Positions 63,749-64,000 of a DNA stretch of 64,000 nucleotides are shown here, one piece after another. The stretch is from positions 1-64,000 of the forward strand of contig JAILLP010000033.1 of NCBI GenBank assembly GCA_024693065.1, read 5' to 3'. The notes under the pieces were generated by a model that saw only the letters and a program-made list of their open reading frames with translations, was not told the DNA's origin and did no database searches. Made by a program: the position numbers and the translations under genes. Within the stretch, counting starts at the first letter, position 1. Every line of letters begins with the position of its first letter. The DNA comes from Paludibacteraceae bacterium. Its GTDB lineage: Bacteria; Bacteroidota; Bacteroidia; Bacteroidales; Paludibacteraceae.

Positions 63749-64000
63749 TTAGATGGGTTCTGTATATGCACAATATGGATAATTGGTACACCCAATGAAC
63801 CAGTGTCCGTTTTTATTCTTCCTTTTTACTAGGAACCCTCCGCATAAAGGACACTTTATGGGATTGTGCAAAACAGAAATGTTTCGTAATGTGTACTTGC
63901 ACTTAGGAAAGTTTGAACATCCAATGAAAGAAGTTCCGTTGTGTTCCACTTCCAAGAGATCCCCTGTTTTACAATGTGGACATTTTGTTTGATTGTTGTT
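63749..64000 (-). CDS. Zinc-ribbon C-terminus of a partial protein
   Basis: The minus-strand frame is open to the window edge, so only the last 83 residues are seen. They hold two topoisomerase-type C4 zinc ribbons: KCPHCKTGDLLEVEHNG...GCSNFPKC and KCPLCGGFLVKRKNKNG...GCTNYPYC, ending AYTEPI. Such pairs sit at the end of topoisomerases and, in Bacteroidetes, of some UvrD-like helicases. The rest of the protein is outside the window, so the enzyme cannot be named. It is convergent with mazG. Confidence 0.75.
   Translation of the reverse strand, partial: NNNQTKCPHCKTGDLLEVEHNGTSFIGCSNFPKCKYTLRNISVLHNPIKCPLCGGFLVKRKNKNGHWFIGCTNYPYCAYTEPI

Overview
The window reads as a chromosome segment of a Bacteroidota bacterium, most likely order Bacteroidales. 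The promoters have the Bacteroidetes form (TTG or TTTG, 17-21 bases, then TAnnTTTG). Many secreted proteins end in a type IX secretion (T9SS) sorting domain, lipoproteins are frequent, and gene families typical of the group are present (NVEALA-like peptide, BspA-type leucine-rich proteins, C10 peptidase, Bacteroidetes-type glutaminyl cyclase). I cannot name the genus from sequence alone.

Layout. 1-360: a duplicated 39-base repeat. 360-4032: two paralogous proteins of about 495 residues flanking a 180-residue protein. 4235-16385 (minus): a three-gene operon for an outer-membrane barrel, a PKD-like lipoprotein and a 3550-residue T9SS-secreted protein. 17155-17385: a small exported NVEALA-like peptide gene with its own promoter, terminator and upstream palindromes. 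17585-22424 (minus): thrS, a BspA-like gene, infC (AUU start), rpmI, rplT. 22653-25524 (minus): a small sorting-domain protein and a 777-residue two-module exported protein. 25881-25952: tRNA-Glu(CTC). 26083-28004 (minus): lptB and glutaminyl cyclase, divergent from miaB and an LtaS-like sulfatase-fold enzyme (28122-31417). 31497-33800: a barrel protein, a small secreted protein and a decayed second copy of it. 33943-36551 (minus): lipoprotein and topB. 36627-43889: two 849-residue DUF2339 membrane proteins on the minus strand flanking a C10 protease on the plus strand. 44304-50130: hisB, BspA-like, O-methyltransferase, FKBP-like lipoprotein, serS. 50545-59111: CotH-family T9SS protein, agmatine deiminase and N-carbamoylputrescine amidase, a histidine phosphatase, and a GH9 glycosidase. 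59151-63702: lysC-lysA, a membrane glycosyltransferase and mazG. 63749-64000: the zinc-ribbon end of a gene that leaves the window.

How they fit together. Core functions (translation, tRNA modification, lysine/DAP and putrescine synthesis, LPS transport, DNA topology) are interspersed with an outward-facing set: at least four clear T9SS cargoes, two BspA-like proteins, barrels and lipoproteins. Six exported proteins are predicted to start with Gln after signal peptidase cleavage, and the window encodes the cyclase that would convert such Gln to pyroglutamate. No T9SS machinery gene is present.

The items most worth follow-up are the giant-protein operon, the paralog cassette at 360-4032, the BspA gene placed inside the thrS-infC-rpmI-rplT cluster, the decayed duplicate before topB, and the peptide gene with paired palindromes. 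No CRISPR array, prophage, insertion sequence or complete mobile element was found.
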